The notes under the pieces: generated by a model
The model's database searches: none
Told to the model about the DNA's origin: nothing
What the model saw: the letters and a program-made list of their open reading frames with translations, nothing else
Source: JAQVXR01 sp050945755
GTDB taxonomy: Bacteria; Bacillota; Dehalobacteriia; Dehalobacteriales; Dehalobacteriaceae
NCBI GenBank assembly: GCA_050945755.1
Contig: JBMNTN010000022.1
Span: forward strand, 1-29,432
Length of the DNA stretch: 29,432 bases
Direction: 5' to 3'
Program-made: the position numbers and the translations under genes
Shown: positions 28,742-29,432 of the stretch, piece by piece
How the letters are laid out: each line of letters starts with the position of its first letter
Numbering within the stretch: position 1 is the stretch's first letter

Positions 28742-29158
28742 TTACCACAGCAAATTTATCACCATTCCACAAATAATGGACAGGAGAAACCGAAAACAAG
28801 TTAATAAAAACGCATTTGTCCCGGTTCTATTCAGCACAGCACTTTCCATAAACAGGCTGTGGGAGATTAGAACCATGATCGCTAAAATATTTATCTGCTT
28901 TGCTGTCAAATCCAGGGCTTGAATACCTCCCAAGATAGAATAAATATTTAAGCAATTGCCTAAAACCAAAAGAAGCGATGCTTCTCCGGGAAGTCCCATT
29001 AAATTCATCAACGGAGTACAAATCTGAGCAATCACAGGTAAAATTCCGCTTACATCCAGAACTTTAATTAATATATAAACTGGAATAATAGCCTTAGCAA
29101 GCTCAAGAGAAATACTGAAGCCGTTGGACAATCCTCTTTTTAAAACTGCTGGATACAT
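28742..29158 (-). CDS. Small Gate-domain integral membrane protein, partner of the downstream gene
   Basis: This 138-residue hydrophobic protein has about four membrane helices (ELAKAIIPVYILIKVLDVSG; ASLLLVLGNCLNIYSILGGI; INILAIMVLISHSLFMESAVL; AFLLTCFRFLLSIICGMVINLLW). It shares the Gate-type HSLxxE pattern with its neighbour: ISHSLFMESAVLNRTG here, VCHSLIEDTMLF there. Two half-size Gate proteins encoded side by side suggest a heteromeric transporter or receptor; the substrate cannot be read from the sequence. The ATG follows AAAGGAGG at 5 nt. It is the first gene after the rRNA/tRNA-Asn terminator. Confidence 0.75.
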   Translation of the reverse strand: MYPAVLKRGLSNGFSISLELAKAIIPVYILIKVLDVSGILPVIAQICTPLMNLMGLPGEASLLLVLGNCLNIYSILGGIQALDLTAKQINILAIMVLISHSLFMESAVLNRTGTNAFLLTCFRFLLSIICGMVINLLW

Positions 29159-29261
29159 CTGATCCTCCTTTTGGGTTTTAAACTACCCCGTGAAATAAGG
29201 GTTCTTTGCCCTGGTACCTTAGAAGAATCAACGAATTTTCATTTTTAACATATAATATAAA

Positions 29262-29298
29262 AAAAATCAAAGAAAAACCTCTCATTTTGAGAGGTTTT
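29262..29298 (-). terminator. Terminator of the rRNA/tRNA-Asn transcript
   Basis: The 10-bp perfect stem AAAACCTCTC/GAGAGGTTTT (29274-29283 with 29289-29298) has loop AAAAT in the minus direction and is followed by a T-rich tail (TCTTTGATTTTTTTT). It lies 8 nt after the tRNA CCA end. Confidence 0.88.
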
Positions 29299-29306
29299 AA
29301 AAATGG

Positions 29307-29381
29307 TGGCTCCCCGAGTTGGACTCGAACCAACAACAACTCGGTTAACAGCCGAGTGCTCTACCATTGAGCTATCGAGGA
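29307..29381 (-). tRNA. tRNA-Asn (anticodon GTT)
   Basis: This is a 75-nt cloverleaf with encoded CCA: acceptor arms TCCTCGA/TCGGGGA, anticodon stem CTCGG/CCGAG with loop CTGTTAA (GTT), and T loop TTCGAGT. It lies 21 nt after the 5S rRNA, the usual 3' end of a Firmicutes rRNA operon. Confidence 0.96.
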
Positions 29382-29402
29382 ACAAATATTTTAAAATTAG
29401 AT

Positions 29403-29432
29403 CCTGGCAACGACCTACCCTCCCAGGGACTC
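29403..29432 (-). rRNA. rrf: 5S rRNA, 3' end only
   Basis: The last 30 bases, read on the minus strand, include CTGGGAGGGTAGGTCG and end GTTGCCAGG, the conserved 3' end of bacterial 5S rRNA. The rest of the gene and rRNA operon lies beyond the window. Confidence 0.87.

Overview
This window is a chromosomal backbone segment of an anaerobic, endospore-forming Firmicute of the class Clostridia, most like the Peptococcaceae/Desulfotomaculum-Thermincola group. This placement is inferred from the sigH, ctsR-mcsA-mcsB-clpC-radA-disA and cysE-cysS-mrnC-thyX-rlmB-yacP gene orders, a Cys-rich insert in EF-Tu, a RACo-type corrinoid activator, flavin-dependent ThyX, a tRNA-Cys T-box, strong GGAGG ribosome binding sites and frequent TTG/GTG starts. 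The species cannot be named from the sequence. Nearly everything is on the minus strand, so transcription runs from high to low coordinates.

Layout from the high-coordinate end: the 3' end of a 5S rRNA and a tRNA-Asn (29.3-29.4 kb) close an rRNA operon with a terminator. Next come two small Gate-type membrane proteins (28.26-29.16 kb) and a 455-bp spacer that holds a possible MITE-like element between two near-identical hairpins, plus the CtsR operator and promoter. The protein quality-control operon ctsR-mcsA-mcsB-clpC follows (23.1-27.8 kb) and ends in a strong terminator just ahead of radA-disA. A two-gene plus-strand island (19.5-20.6 kb) encodes a 4-Cys small protein and a TPR-like protein, and the second gene overlaps the end of disA. 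Then come carD behind tandem promoters, yacL(PIN-TRAM)-ispD-ispF, an orphan RACo gene, a degenerate receiver-ANTAR regulator with a terminator-like hairpin in its leader, rmuC, a DUF1002 protein and gltX.

The tRNA-Cys T-box leader (8.8-9.07 kb; specifier TGC, T-box TGGA) controls cysE-cysS and probably the tightly overlapping mrnC-thyX-rlmB-yacP genes. These combine cysteine synthesis and charging, 23S rRNA maturation and methylation, dTMP synthesis and ribosome-linked mRNA cleavage. glnS and sigH follow. Last is the tRNA cluster Thr(TGT)-Tyr-fMet-Thr(GGT), two hairpins and the 5' two-thirds of tuf, which runs off the window at position 1.

Most of the window is conserved housekeeping sequence. 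The best leads for something new are: (1) the degenerate receiver-ANTAR gene whose own leader has a hexaloop hairpin followed by a U-rich run; (2) the approx. 120-bp element with short terminal inverted repeats between duplicated palindromes at 28.1-28.26 kb; (3) DisA carrying GIRHRI where GTRHRT is expected; (4) the plus-strand pair of unknown genes; (5) an exact Spo0A-box heptamer on the -35 region of the RACo promoter; and (6) overlapping hairpins between the tRNA cluster and tuf.
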